Origin: Coix lacryma-jobi var. lacryma-jobi
Taxonomy: Eukaryota; Streptophyta; Magnoliopsida; Poales; Poaceae
Assembly: GCA_009763385.1 (NCBI GenBank)
Contig: CM019831.1
Location: forward strand, 88,013,845-88,077,844
Length of the DNA stretch: 64,000 bases
Direction: 5' to 3'
A program made the position numbers and the translations under genes. Positions 11,128 to 23,300 of the stretch are shown in pieces (the first letter of the stretch is position 1; each line of letters begins with the position of its first letter). Under the pieces are notes generated by a model that did no database searches, was not told where the DNA came from, and saw only the letters and a list, made by a program, of their open reading frames with translations.

Positions 11128-14100
11128 TGCAGGAACTTCGGTTGGAGAACATGTGGCTCATGGATTCCGGGTGTTCGCACCACATGACCGGAAAGAAGGA
11201 ATGGTTCTCCAGCCTTAGCCCTATGATGCACAAGGAGTACATCACTTTCGGGGATAATAGTAGAGGTAAGGTTGTTTCTCATGGAGCTATTCGGCTCAAT
11301 TTGTTCTTAAGGATGTTGCTTTGGTTTCTAACTTGCACTTCAATTTGCTTTCTGTTTCGCAACTTCTTGAGGATGATTGTGAAGTGTGCTTTAAGAAGGG
11401 TTTGAGTCGTGTTTTAGACCCTCGGGGAGATCTTGTTTGTTGGATCGTCCCTTTTGGCCGTGTTTTTAGAGCCGATTTTTCTCGTTCTTTTGGCTCTGCT
11501 AGATGTTTGATGGCTGGTCCTTCTTCTGATTTGTGGAAGTGGCATAGGAGGCTCGGTCACTTGAGTTTTGACTTGCTTGCAAGACTTAGCTCACTTGGCC
11601 TAATCCAAGGATTGCTCAAGCTTAAGTTTCAGAAGGACCTTGTTTGCCATCCTTGTCGTCATAGGAAGATGGTTGCTGCCTCTCACCCACCTGTTAATCA
11701 GGTGATGACAAAGCAACCCGGCGAGCTTTTACATATGGACACTGTTGGTCCAGCTCGGGTTTGCTCAGCTGGTGGGAAGTGGTACGTTCTTGTGATCGTT
11801 GACGATTTTTTGAGGTACTCTTGGGTGTTCTTTATGGAGGGTAAGGATGAAGTTTTTCCTTTTGCTCGTGATCTGATTTTGATGTTGAAAACTGAGTTTC
11901 CCCCTGATACCAATAGAGCTATTCGTAGCGATAATGGTACTGAGTTCGATAACTCTCAGTTTGCTTCTTTCTGTTCTTCTAATGGAATCAAGCATCAGTT
12001 CTCTTCTCCTTATGTCCCCCAGCAGAACGGTGTTGTTGAGCGCAAGAACCAGACCCTTGTTGAGATGGCCAGGACGATGCTCGATGAGCATAGGACTCCT
12101 AGGTGTTTTTGGGCCGAGGCAATCAACACCGCCTGCCATGTTTCAAATCGCATCTTTCTTCGGGCTTTCATGAAGAAAACTTCTTATGAGTTGCGTTTTG
12201 GACGTGTACCCAAGGTGTCTCATTTTTGGGTGTTTGGGTGTAAGTGCTTTATCCTGAAGCAAGGCAATTTGGACAAATTTGAATCTCGCTCTGCTGATGG
12301 CGTGTTTCTTGTTTATGCTTCGCATTCGCGCGCTTATCGAGTTCTTAACCTTGAAACTAACCGGATAGTGGAGACTTGCGAGGTCACATTCGACGAGACT
12401 ATGCCTTGTGTTTCTTCTGCTTTTGATGTTGCAGGAGAATAGGAGCTGGGAGAGACCATCTTTGTGGAAGAGGAGCAGGAGAATGCCGATTGGGGTGATC
12501 CTGAGCCAACTCCACTGGCTGCCCCCGTCGACCCTGCGACGTCTACTTCAGCTCGAGGACCTAATCCCACGACGTCTTCTTCTTGGGGTCCTCTTGAGCC
12601 ACCTCTCCAGCGAGCACCCGCTGCACCTGAGGGAGCGACAACATCTGGCGAGGGGGAGGCTACTTCGGCGAGGCAAGCGCCCCGAAGCGTTCAGCAAGCA
12701 CACCCCCCGCTGCAGATGATCGGCAGCATCGACCAGCGAGTCACGCGGTCGCGAGCGTATGGAATCTCTCACTTTGCTCATTCTGCATTTGTTGCTTCTT
12801 TTGAGCCCAAAGATGTTGGACACGCTCTTTCTGATCCTAACTGGGTTAATGCCATGCATGAGGAGTTAGAAAACTTTGAGCGAAACTAAGTCTGGACCCT
12901 AGTTCCACCTCCACCAGAATGCCACCCTATAGGTACCAAATGGGTTTTCAAAAACAAAGAGGGTGAGGATGGGATGGTAGTGAGGAACAAGGCTAGGCTA
13001 GTAGCCCAGGGTTTCTGCCAGAAAGAGGGGATAGACTATGAGGAAACCTTTGCCCCTGTAGCCCGTTTAGAAGCCATTAGAATCCTTTTAGCCTTTGCGG
13101 CTTCGAAGGGTTTTAAGCTTTACCAGATGGATGTCAAGAGTGCTTTCTTAAATGGGTATATAGAGGAAGAGGTTTATGTTAGGCAACCCCCGGGTTTCGA
13201 GGATCCCAAGTTTCCAAACCATGTATATAAACTTTCAAAAGCTTTGTATGGTTTGAAACAAGCCCCGAGAGCGTGGTATGAGCGTTTGAAAACCTTTTTA
13301 CTCTCCAAGGGTTTTAAAATGGGACGGGTCGATAGAACTTTGTTTCTCCTCAAGCAAGGCATTGACACCCTGTTAGTCCAGATTTACGTGGATGATATCA
13401 TCTTTGGTGGCTCCTCTCACGCACTTGTTGCCAAGTTTGCAGATACTATGAGCAGGGAGTTTGAGATGAGTATGATGGGTGAGTTGACCTTCTTCCTCGG
13501 GTTGCAAATCAAGCAAACCCGAGATGGGACGTTCGTGCATCAAGGCAAGTACACGAAGGACATCCTGAAGAAGTTCGACATGGGCGAGGCCAAGCCTCTT
13601 ACGACGCCCATGGCGATGACTGCTGCGATGGACGTGGACCAGGATGGAGAGGCTGTTGACCAGAAGGAGTACAGGAGCATGATCGGCTCGCTCCTGTACC
13701 TGACGGCAACGAGGCCGGACATACAGTTTTCTGTGTGTCTATGTGCTCGCTTTCAGGCGTCCCCTCGGACTTCCCACAAGCAAGCAGTCAAGCGCATCAT
13801 GAGGTACCTCCGATACACTCCTGAGTTCGGACTTTGGTACTCTTCTTCTTCGACTCTTTCGCTTTGTGGTTACTCCGATGCGGATTTTGCCGGCTGTTGG
13901 CTTGAGCGCAAGTCTACTTCTGGGACTTGTCAGTTTCTTGGCTCTTCTCTGGTTTTGTGGTCTTCTCGCAAATAGTCGAACGTAGCCCAGTCTACTACTG
14001 AAGCCGAGTATGTTGCCGCTGCTTCTTGTTCTTCACAGCTTTTATGGATGGTTGCTACATTGCGTGATTTTGGTCTAGATTTCAGTCGGGTCCCTTTGCT

Positions 14101-14329
14101 TTGCGACAGCACTTCTGCCATTAGTGTAGCAAAGAACCCTTTTCTTCACTCCAAGACCAAACACATCGATATTCGCATTCACTTTCTTCGTGATCACTAT
14201 GAGAAAGGCGACATTGATCTTAGGCATGTAGACACCCATAACCAGGTTGCGGATATTTTCACCAAGCCTTTGGATCTCTCAACTTTTGCTAGGTTGAGAG
14301 GTGAGCTTGGTGTGTGTTTCCCCTTTTAG
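11127..14329 (+). pseudogene. pol: B pol: protease, integrase, RT, RNase H (decayed)
   Basis: Copia-order pol. Protease active site WLMDSGCSHHMTG lies at about 11154-11192. One frameshift near 11302 breaks it after GAIRLN; the rest is a single frame. GAG-pre-integrase zinc region HRRLGHLS...CHPC (about 11535-11660). Integrase core residues are the Asp of HMDTVG, the Asp of IRSDNGTEF and the Glu of NGVVERKN. RT carries MDVKSAFLNG, ALYGLKQAPRAWY and the catalytic YVDD at 13385-13396. RNase H carries GYSDADFAGC, TEAEYVAAAS and DSTSAISVAKNP. In-frame stops are TAG 12440, TAA 12887 and TAG 13973, the last replacing the Gln of the conserved SRKQSNVAQS. It cannot give an intact protein. Confidence 0.93.
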
Positions 14330-16061
14330 ATGGGGGAAGCATTTTGATGTTCCATAGACTGACTTTCTGACCTTTTTGTTTTTGGGTCTTGAGTCTTTTT
14401 GGTTTTGTTTCTGGCTCCGATTCTGACTTCATCATATATACATCTTGCATCCTTAAGCTTCATGTCTATATTCTTGTGAATGATTTTATGCTCTAATTAG
14501 TGTTTGCTTCGATGATATATGATGATGCTTGTAGCTTAGGCTCTCTTTGATCTCTGATACATGTTGTGAGCTAAGCTATGTGTTTTCAGAATGATGAACA
14601 TGTCTAATGAACTTAAAACTTGATACATGTTCACCATTGAGATTGGCAACTAGCATGTGTAGGATGTGTTGAGGTCACTTGAGCTATTTCATATACGCTA
14701 GGTTGCTATGTCTCTAGTTCTGAGTCTTTCACTTGCTTGGTTTGCTCATATTCTATTTAAAATGAACCAAGTTTTAGTGAATTGAAAAGATCGAGATGGG
14801 ATTGCTGTGTCAGCACATCACGGTATCGAGACTGTTTCTAATTGCACATTGAGTTAAACTTGAGCCGTGTAGTGTAAGACCGAAACCGTTGCTTTAAGCT
14901 TCTGATTGCATATGCATAGGCTTAGCACAGTTGAAAAGTTAGGCTATGACAAGCTTTCAACCTCTCGCAATCACATGCTTATTTTGAACTTGTGTAATAA
15001 CCGCTGCAAATATCTCCGATAAAATATGAAAACACAAGTCCATGTTTCACTCTATTGCATGATGATTGAACTTTGCTAGGGGTAGTTCACCTTGTATACA
15101 TGTTTAGCACTTGCTTGACTTCCAGTCTATACATGTTCAGTGCTATTTTGATGGTGAAACTCCTTTCTGAAAGGCTTAAAACTGCTCACTTGACTTATGC
15201 ATTCATATCTTGTATTCGATGATCAGTTTGAGCCTTTGCTAGCACTTTTGCGTGTTGCTATGTAGTTGGATCAGCACTCTTTAGAGCATTCTTTCACTGT
15301 TTCGAGTATATACCTGAAGCTGCTAACATGCATTGTTAACTCATGTGCATGTGTTTGACTCCGATAGGCATGACCTAGCTCCGTTTTGCTTATTTGAGCT
15401 TCTTTTCCTTCTCTTTTGATTGAAATTTGTGGTGACAATTTGCATTTTATGCTTCTCTTGTTGAGGGGGAGTTCTTTGAGTAAGGGGGAGTCTTTCTGCC
15501 TATGTTGCTCTGAGTCGGCTTTTATTTGATATCGATCATTTCAGCTAGTTGTGTCGAGCCTCTGTGCCTCTGTCTTGAGGGACTAGCTGTTTTTCATCAT
15601 GTTTTGATGGTTCTTGATTGGTATCGGGCTTACTGCTGGTTGTGTCGAGCCTCTGTGCCTCTATCTGGAGGAACTAGCTGTAGCTACTTCTTATGCAGTC
15701 TTCATTTGGTTTCGAGCTTTCAGCTAGTGGTGTTGAGCCCTTTCTGCCTCTTCTTGAGGACTAGCTTGTTTCTGACTTGGTTGCGTCGAGCCGTTGCCCA
15801 TGTCTTTGGTAACCAAGTCTTGTGCTCTGATTTGATCGAGTGTTTGCTCCTTGATGAGTTGTTGCTCCGATTTCTTGCTTGGTTGTGTCGAACCGTTGCC
15901 CATGTCTTTGGGGACGAAGCTTCGCTTATCTTGATTTGTTCTTCTTCGGCCTTTTCTCTGGCTTTTGGACATCTCGAGTGAGTTTTTCTCCTTCTATCCA
16001 ATTCTGCTTTTCTTTCATTTTGGTTACTATGAGTTGATGATGCACTCATCAAGGGGGAGAT
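14330..16061 (+). other. B 3' non-coding region with multiple polypurine tracts
   Basis: There is no env-like ORF between the RNase H stop and the 3' LTR. The region carries G-rich PPT-like runs at about 15464-15490 (two copies of agggggagt) and the terminal PPT aagggggagat at 16051-16061. Multiple PPTs are a described feature of Sireviruses. Element C has the same region on the minus strand (29480-31900). Confidence 0.8.
15547..15922 (+). repeat. Degenerate tandem repeat in B 3' region
   Basis: Five related units begin ttg(t/c)gtcgagcc and close with gactagct or a similar string: about 15548, 15640, 15729, 15781 and 15883. Spacing is 50-100 bp. Related units occur reversed in element C (about 29960-30380). 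The 151-codon ORF that runs through them has no family match I recognise. Confidence 0.65.
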
Positions 16062-18110
16062 TGAGAACACAAGGTTGATATGTGCCCTTGTGGTTCCCTT
16101 CCTGAGTGATGAGTGATCGATCAACGGTCAACATGTCTCTTGGCTGTGTTGATGTGCAGGTGCGGAGCTCGGGCAGTGGTCGAAGGCGAGGTGAAGGTCA
16201 AGTAGGGACGTGCCGTGCCGACAGACCAGGAGCGGTGAAGGGCGGACGTGGAGCTTAGACCGACGGACCGGGAGACCTGAGGACCGGCTGTGGTAGCTGG
16301 CACGTGGCGTTGACAAGCAAGAGCACATGGGGATGTGCGGTGCATCGGCCGAGTCGGGAGGTAGGTGATGGCGTCGTAACACTTGGCGGGAGGCCGAGAA
16401 GGAAGGCGAATGCACTGTGCCTGGCGTGGAGGCTGGACATGCTCCGGCATCGGTGCTGAAACTCGGGGTGTGCGAACCACATCCCGTCTTCGGCACGGGT
16501 TCGGTAGCTGAGCCTCTAAAAGCTACCCTCGACGGTTTCCGAGTTTGGGCCTCAAAACTCGGGGTGGCCGGTTTCAGAGTTTGGGCCTTAAAACTCGGCG
16601 TGGACGGTTTCCAGGTTTGGGCCTCAAAACCTGGGCGCGCGGGTTTCTGAGTTTGGGCCACAAAACTCAGCCTGAGGACAGGTTTCCCAGTTTCAACCTC
16701 AAAACCGGGGGAAGGCCCAGGTTTCCCGGTTTCGGCCTCAAAACCGGGGGGAGGTCCGCAAAAAGGACGGTCGACGCGTGGCGGCGTGGAGAGGCTGGCG
16801 CGGCGGCGCAGCTATCCGCGAGGTAGGCGCGGCGGTTGGCAGGGCAGCACGTGGCAGCATCATGAGGCTTACGTCGAGGCGAAGCTAAAGATGAGATGGG
16901 CGCGTGGCCGTCGGATCGGCGATCAGCAGAGTTGGACCGGGATACCCCTAGGGTTGGCCACTTCTCTCTTGTATCTAGGAGTAGAAGGGGATTATTGTTT
17001 CAGGCTATAAATAAGAGAGGCACCCCACCTCTCTCTCTATCCTTGCAGTCATTTGTTCCTGAGCACTCTCTCTCTAGCCCCCCTGCTTAGGTTCTAATCA
17101 TACCTCGCTACAAGCGATCCGCAGAGACGGGAATCATACCTCTGTGTATTTGGATCTTTTGAGGAAATGAGACCGTATTCTCGTTGTCTCCTCGTGTGGA
17201 GGAATTTCGGCTGAAATCGAATCGTGTTCTGTGTTCTTCACGTTTTGGTTTTTCATCTCCCGGAGATTTGCCTTGTTCTTCCTCTCCGTGAGATGATTTT
17301 CGATTCCACTTGAATCAATTTGTTCTTGGTCGTGAGGCCCTTCTTTCCACCGAAGGATTTCTCCCCTAACCTCAAGAATCCATAGATCGGATTGATTTCG
17401 CGTTCGTTCTTCGTTCTTTCCCCTTTTACGGTGATCCTTTGATATATCCTGATTGACTTGGTTTAGTGCCATGATTTCTTAGGATTAGCACCCCAATACA
17501 TAGAGGAACACCTGGGAGGAGTTTGATCGAAGTCCTTTTCGTTTTGGTTAAGATCAAATCAGATTTGATTTTGAACCCATGCAGTTTTGTGTTTTCTGTG
17601 CAGTCGCGAACAGTCCACGACCTGAACGGCGAACAGTCCGCGCGTCGGGTTTTGGCCGAGTCAGTCAGGCGCAGCCCCCTGATTGTTCACTGTCACATGA
17701 ACGGCGGACAGTCCGCGGTACAAACCCGCGGACAGTCCGGGACTTGACCAGAACTGTTTCAGAACTGTCTGTTTTCTGGTCTGTGGCCGACGGACAGTCC
17801 GGTCCTCCAGTCGCGGACAGTCCGGCAGTCACCGAACAGTCCGGGACCCTGACCCCGGACAGTCCAGGAATCTGCAGTCTTTGCAGTTTTGCTTCGTGGC
17901 TTTGGCAGTCGGTTTTGGTGTTTCTCCGGGGGGTTCCGCTGTACCACTAGGACATCTCCTAGGGTACCCACCTACTCGTAGGTCGTGAACTCTTCGGTCG
18001 TTTCGAGTCTTAGCTTTTGGGGTGATTTTCTGGGACAAGGGCCATTCTATTCACGAGTTGAATTTGAGGCTCCCATTCACCCCCCCTCTGGTCGCTAATT
18101 CGGTCCTTCA
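16062..18110 (+). repeat. Element B 3' LTR
   Basis: Second copy of 6292-8324, 2,049 bp against 2,033 bp. Dyad array 16503-16748, TATA box 17006-17013, CGGACAGTCCG array about 17605-17865 with an additional copy near 17830. Followed by TSD ccatg. Confidence 0.95.
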
Positions 18111-18598
18111 CCATGTCATCCACATCTGCCTATGTTGTGCTAGCTGATCAATCCACTTGCTATGTAGAAGGAATAGTTAATGATTTACCTGTTCATATTA
18201 GAGGCTCCTATGTTCCTGCTGATTTCATAATACTAGATATGGGAAATAGGAAAGACGTGCCTCTAATCTTAGACAGACCCTTCTTGAACACTGTTAATGC
18301 TTGCATATATGTGGGAAGAGGTAAAATACAAATGACATTCGGAGGGAGGAAGGAAATATTCTCTTTTTCCCGTGGTCCCGTATATGCCGCTAACATGCAG
18401 GTAGCAAAACCCGTTCATACCAAGAAGAGGCGCCCAAGAACAAGGTGGAACATAAAGAAAGAACCACCTGCTCCTAAGTTGTATAGTTCACATAACAAAG
18501 GAGAGGTACCAAAAGAAGAGGAACCTGATGAAGTACTGAGAAAAGAAGTGCCTAAGGAAGAAGATCCACCCGATAAGGATGAAACTCCATGGATCTAA
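18111..18598 (+). CDS. A gag-protease, second part
   Basis: This continues the frame broken at 6291; the ATG at 18113 is the duplicated TSD codon, not a real start. It contains YVVLADQST, the hydrophobic stretch VPADFIILDMG and the conserved ILDRPFLNT of the retropepsin C-terminal half. A charged Lys/Glu/Pro-rich tail follows, with a stop TAA at 18596. In an autonomous element RT would follow; here nothing does. Confidence 0.88.
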
Positions 18599-18856
18599 GG
18601 TATGGATTTACTTTTAATTTTTTTATTTCCCTTCAATTTTCCCTTTTTCAAATAAATAACATATGTCATGCATGTAACCAAAAAAAATCAGTTATCATTA
18701 GTTATATGCTTAGGTATATGTTAACTTAGTTAGAATAATAAAACATCATCATAGGATAGTTTCCCTTCTTCACAACATTAGATAGTTTCCTTTTAATAAA
18801 ATGAGAACAAGAGCTCCGACCGAGAAAGATGAAGACCCTTCACCAAGCAAGAAGCC

Positions 18857-18869
18857 AGCTTGGGGGAGA
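18857..18869 (+). other. Internal polypurine tract-like site of A
   Basis: AGCTTGGGGGAGA, near the core of the terminal PPT but about 1.5 kb upstream of the 3' LTR. D (52637-52650) and F (59987-60000) have equivalents. Confidence 0.55.
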
Positions 18870-19597
18870 CTCCCGCTCCAATAAGGTATGTTTTCAACCT
18901 TACTCTTTACATTCGGTTCTTAAATTCTATATCTTTTTGAATGCTATATGCTTGCCTAAGTATCCATTCCATGAATAAAATTGATAAAATCTGCTTAAAC
19001 AAGGTGAAACCTAAATAAGATCTAAAATATGTCATGCAAATGCTATTGTTATGGTTTGAATAACTGGTCTTATCTAAGTTGTAGCTTTTGTGGGCTGCAT
19101 ATGCTTTAACTGAAATCATGCTTAGTGAATAAAGTTGGTAAGAAATGGAGTAATTCTTTAAACTTGCTAAGGTGAAATTAGGTCCTAATTTGGAGGATTT
19201 CTTTTAAAAATTATGAATACCTTGCTAAAAGTTCCTCCTAGATTTTATCCCATCCCACCACCAGCCAAATATTTGCTAGTCATTAGTCAAAACCACAAAG
19301 AACTTTGTCTGTGTTGAGCTTTGTTAGACCTCATAGATCTTAGTTGAGAAGCTTATCATATCTTTTGATCAAGATACACACACACCCACCATATTGCTTA
19401 CTGTCCACTTTGGAAGTTTGGAACAACCAAATAAATTGCTCATTCTCTACACTGGAGATTTGCAATACCTTGCCAAACATCCCATTGCTAGCCTTATGCT
19501 ATTCCTACACTGGGAATAAGCATTTCTCTCCCTTTCCCTACTCATTTCAAAAATCCTTTCCTGTAGATATCTGGGGAAATCTAGAGCTAAAAAAAAG

Positions 19598-19727
19598 AGA
19601 GCAAAGTAGCTCAAGAAAGGACTATGTCCTAAGAAGAGAGATGAGCAAAGTAGCTCAAGAAAGGACTATGTCCTAAGAAAGTGAGGAGCAAAATAGCTCA
19701 AGAGAGGACTATGTCCTAAGAAAATGT
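19598..19727 (+). repeat. Three 43-44 bp repeats with palindrome AGGAC-TAT-GTCCT
   Basis: The palindromes are at 19618-19630, 19662-19674 and 19705-19717, embedded in agcaaagtagctcaagaa-type units. Confidence 0.8.
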
Positions 19728-20308
19728 GAGGACACATCCTTTTTGTCTACTCACTATGTATCCAAAAAAAAGAGAGAAAGAGTTATCATTAGCTCTAGAC
19801 CCCCAGAAATTAACTAGGAAGGATTATGAAATATCTCTCCATACACTTCCACATAACCACACATGCACATCTTGATCAATTTTTATGATTTGCTACTCCT
19901 TATGATCTGAGTGTCTAGCTTAGCAATAAACATTAGGCAATTTGCTCATGATTCTTAGCCTACCTATAACTCCACATATCATTCTTTAGCAATAGGAGAG
20001 GCTACATTTTGGCCTAAGTGAGGATTTAAACACCATTGAGTGACTGAGTGAATCTTGGAGGACTTAAGCAAGTTGTTATCTTTTGAAAACCTTGAAAAAC
20101 CTCCAAACAGAATCCTAGTTAAACCTAAGCGAGATAAAAGTTTCCTATCTACTACTTTGTTTCACTCTTGCATGTTTGAAGTGAAAAGCTATAAGCCCCA
20201 CATTGCTATGATTAATGATATATGCTAAGTTATTTCTCACTATACAATATGCACTTGCATACATCTTAAGTTGCTATATATTTCATGCTCAATGCTTAAA
20301 CCGCATTG

Positions 20309-20326
20309 TTGCTCGAGGACGAGCAA
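20309..20326 (+). other. Hairpin upstream of the A PPT
   Basis: TTGCTCG-AGGA-CGAGCAA, perfect 7-bp arms, 6 nt before the terminal PPT. An identical 18-mer occurs in element D at 53891-53908. Confidence 0.75.
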
Positions 20327-20346
20327 CAGGTTAGCTTGGAGGAGCT

Positions 20347-23300
20347 TGTTGATGGTCCTTAAGCACTTGTTTTACCATCAACATTTTACCCTAAAATTCA
20401 CCAAAAAGGCATGAAATGTAGTCAAATAGGTTTCAAACTAACCAAATTCCACATGTCCATAGATTTTTATTTGAATGCAGGAATTTGGACCAAATTTGGA
20501 GAATGGACCCACCAGAAGACAAGCCCACTCACCAGGACCCATTTGGGCCCGAGTGGGGTGGCGCCCGCCAACCAGAGGTGGCGCCCGCCACCCCAAAGTG
20601 GTGCCCCCACATGGAGAGGCCCAACTCTCCCCCTTTGCCACGTCACTGATCCGTGTGACCATCCCAAGGCCAAATCTTGGCCCTTGGTCACTAGGTCAGT
20701 GGCATCGGACGGCTCAGGAGGGAGTGGCGTGAATCAAGGCAGAATGGCGGTTACCTGGACATGCAACCGACCTACCAACCGCCTCTCTGGAGCTCCTGGA
20801 TGCCGTTGAAGCAAAGGCGGTGCATCCAACGGTTGTGAGGGTGGCGGCCGCCACTAGGGCTGGCGCCCGCCACTAGGGTTAGCCCTAGGTCGGTTGGCTG
20901 CCCCCTATAAATACCCCCCTGGTGGCAACACTTCATTTGTACCATCACATCCCACAATAGACCAAGAAGCAACACAAGCAAGAGAGGCAAAGAGCAAGTT
21001 AGAAGCTCAGAGAGCTTAGGCAAGTAGGTTGGCTAGTAGAGAGAGTATAGCTCTAGTGCCCTCGCTACAGCGCGGCTCTTAGTATAGCACAGCTCAGCCT
21101 AAGTCTCTGGTAAAAGTAGCGTAGAGCTTGCTAAGAGAGAAGCGGGTGCGAGCGACTGGCATCTGTAACACCTCAGGTGTTTACATGAATAAAATATTGT
21201 CATGCCATCATAAACATTTCATAGCATCATATGCTAGCTCACCTTGTGATGCATTCACTAAAATGAGTTTAATTCCTAATGTGTGAGCATTTTGTTACTG
21301 GTGAGGTAGCTCAAAACCCTAATTTGTATGTCATTATGAAATAACTTGTGTTCATTCCCAGTTGACTAAAGTCAGGTAAGGACATGAATCCAAGTTCAAC
21401 AATTCAAAAGGGTATAAAATTTGTGTAGCCCAGAAATGGGAAAGTCATCAAATTTCTATATAGTTAATTAGCCCTTTTAGTTAACTCAAAATCTATGCAT
21501 GGTTAGGGGTTGACCCTAAAATCTTTTTAGTAGATCCTGAGAAGAGGTACAACTTTGGTATACAAAGTTTTCAAAGTTTCTGTACAAAATTCTAAGTAAT
21601 TTTGAATCTATTCAAACCCTGGAAATGGTCCCCTTTCGATTCTAAAATTGCATTTCAAAAACTATTTGAAATCTGAGTTTGAGGTTTACATCAAAGTGGT
21701 AGAGAATTTCAAAAGGAACATTTCATACATTGACCATTTTCCAAGTGTCATTGCAAAATCAAAAGTAATTTTGCTTCTACAATAAAACCCTAGTTCTGTC
21801 CCCTTTTCAAATTTCCAATTTGAAATGGATTTGAACTGTTTTGATCAAGTTGACCTATTTCCAGTTGAAATTAGCCATAGGGTGTTAAAGCAAAGTTGTA
21901 CAACTTTTCAAACTCTACAGTTCATATTTTGGCAAAACTTGAAGTATAGTTCAAATTTTAGAAGTAATTTCAAAATTTCAGAAAGGGGGGAGAGAGCAAG
22001 GAACAGTGCCAAGGGGGGGAAACATCCGGAGCTCGCCAGCGAGCTGCTTCGCCAGCGCCGTGCTCGCGCTGGAGAGCATGCCTTGCGCCAGCAAGCTGCT
22101 TGCTAGCTGCGCGCACGAGTTCTTCACGCCGCCGCCCTCTCCTTCGTCCTTATCATCCCACAGAAGCTCCGTGTTTCGCTTTCTCCTCTGCTCGCTCGCC
22201 GCCGTCGCCGTCCCTCTGCTCAGCTACGCCGGCCATCTGTGAGCTCCTCCGCTCCAATTGTTTGCGCCAGCACGCTCGCCTCGTCGTTGCGGAGTGATAG
22301 CGCTAGGTTGCAGCCCCTCTCGCTCCCGCATCAGCCCGGCGACCGTCGTCTTCCTCCCTGCCGGCCAAACGTCCGCCGAGTTCAAGTTCACCATGGGTAG
22401 GTGAGCTCGGGGCCTTATTGGCCAAACCATCTGCGTCTACTTCTTCTCCTTGATGCGCTGGTTGTGTTCGGCTCGATAGTGAGGTCGCTACCGCCTTGGC
22501 TTGGTCAGTCTGGGCATGTTGCCATTGGCGCAAGCTCTGTGTTCGCCGCCGCCGTGATCAACCTTGGTCGGGTGCTCCTCTGGTCAAGCTAGCGCGTGCA
22601 TGGTGGTTGCCGTGAGTGCCTGAGTGTGTTGCGCCCCTTAGCTAGGTCTCTACCGAACTGGCTTAGGCCGTCCGCGTGGCTCGCCGTCGGGGCAAGCGCC
22701 GCCATGGCCGCCATCGTGGGCCGTGTTGCTCGGAGTCGTCTCCAAGTGAGTTTGGGAGCGCATCACGGTTGCAGGAGGTGCCCAAGTGCGATGCCACCCT
22801 CGGTTAGGTCTCTACCGAGCCCTTATGGCCGGAGCGCCGCGTCGCCGCCGTGCTCGGCTTGGCTGAGCCGCCATGGCCACTGCCAGCTCAGGGTCGTGTA
22901 GGTGCAAGGGCTGGTGAAGGGTGGAATCGATGCGCGAGATCAAGGCGAGGACGTTGAAGGCCTCGCCGTCGCCGGAGACCTCGCTGGCACTGAGGTTGGA
23001 GGCCGGTCAACGTGGGCGCACGTCCGGTCAAGGACTTCGGCTGCTGGCCTCGGCGCGCGAAGGGTAGAAGGAGGATCTGACGCCTGGGGTCCCCCTGTCA
23101 GTGAGAGAAGAAAGTTTTTCCTTTTTCCAGTTTAAGTGAATAGTGTTAGATTTTGTCTTTTTGATATGTTTTTGTAGGAAGCTCCAAAAATTGTGAAAAT
23201 TTTTGTGTAGCTTTCTCAAGCTGCCTAATATTTAAGAAAAATATGAAACTGGAGTTTTGAACAAATTTTGAAAGTGATTTAAATAGGTCCTTTTATTAAT

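Larger units (their letters stand above)
6292..18110 (+). mobile_element. Element B: Sirevirus-type Ty1/copia retrotransposon
   Basis: Bounded by TGAGAACA...TCCTTCA with TSD ccatg (6287-6291 and 18111-18115). It has LTRs 6292-8324 and 16062-18110, a TTGGTATCGGAGCC primer site, a long gag with a coiled-coil tail, a pol in copia order (protease, integrase, RT, RNase H), a 1.7-kb non-coding 3' region and the PPT. The LTRs differ by scattered substitutions and small indels, so insertion is fairly recent. All genes carry stops or shifts, making it a decayed full-length copy. It sits exactly in the protease codons of element A. Confidence 0.95.
18599..20346 (+). other. A 3' non-coding region
   Basis: No coding region is supported in 1.7 kb. 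An internal PPT-like run is at 18857-18869, palindromic repeats at 19598-19727, a hairpin TTGCTCGAGGACGAGCAA at 20309-20326, and the terminal PPT agcttggaggagct at 20333-20346. Element D has the same landmarks in the same order. Confidence 0.8.

Noticed and set aside
22596..22901. Possible host gene in the GC-rich part of the solo LTR
   Set aside because: Short ORFs in several frames, no domain recognised, located inside a well-bounded LTR.
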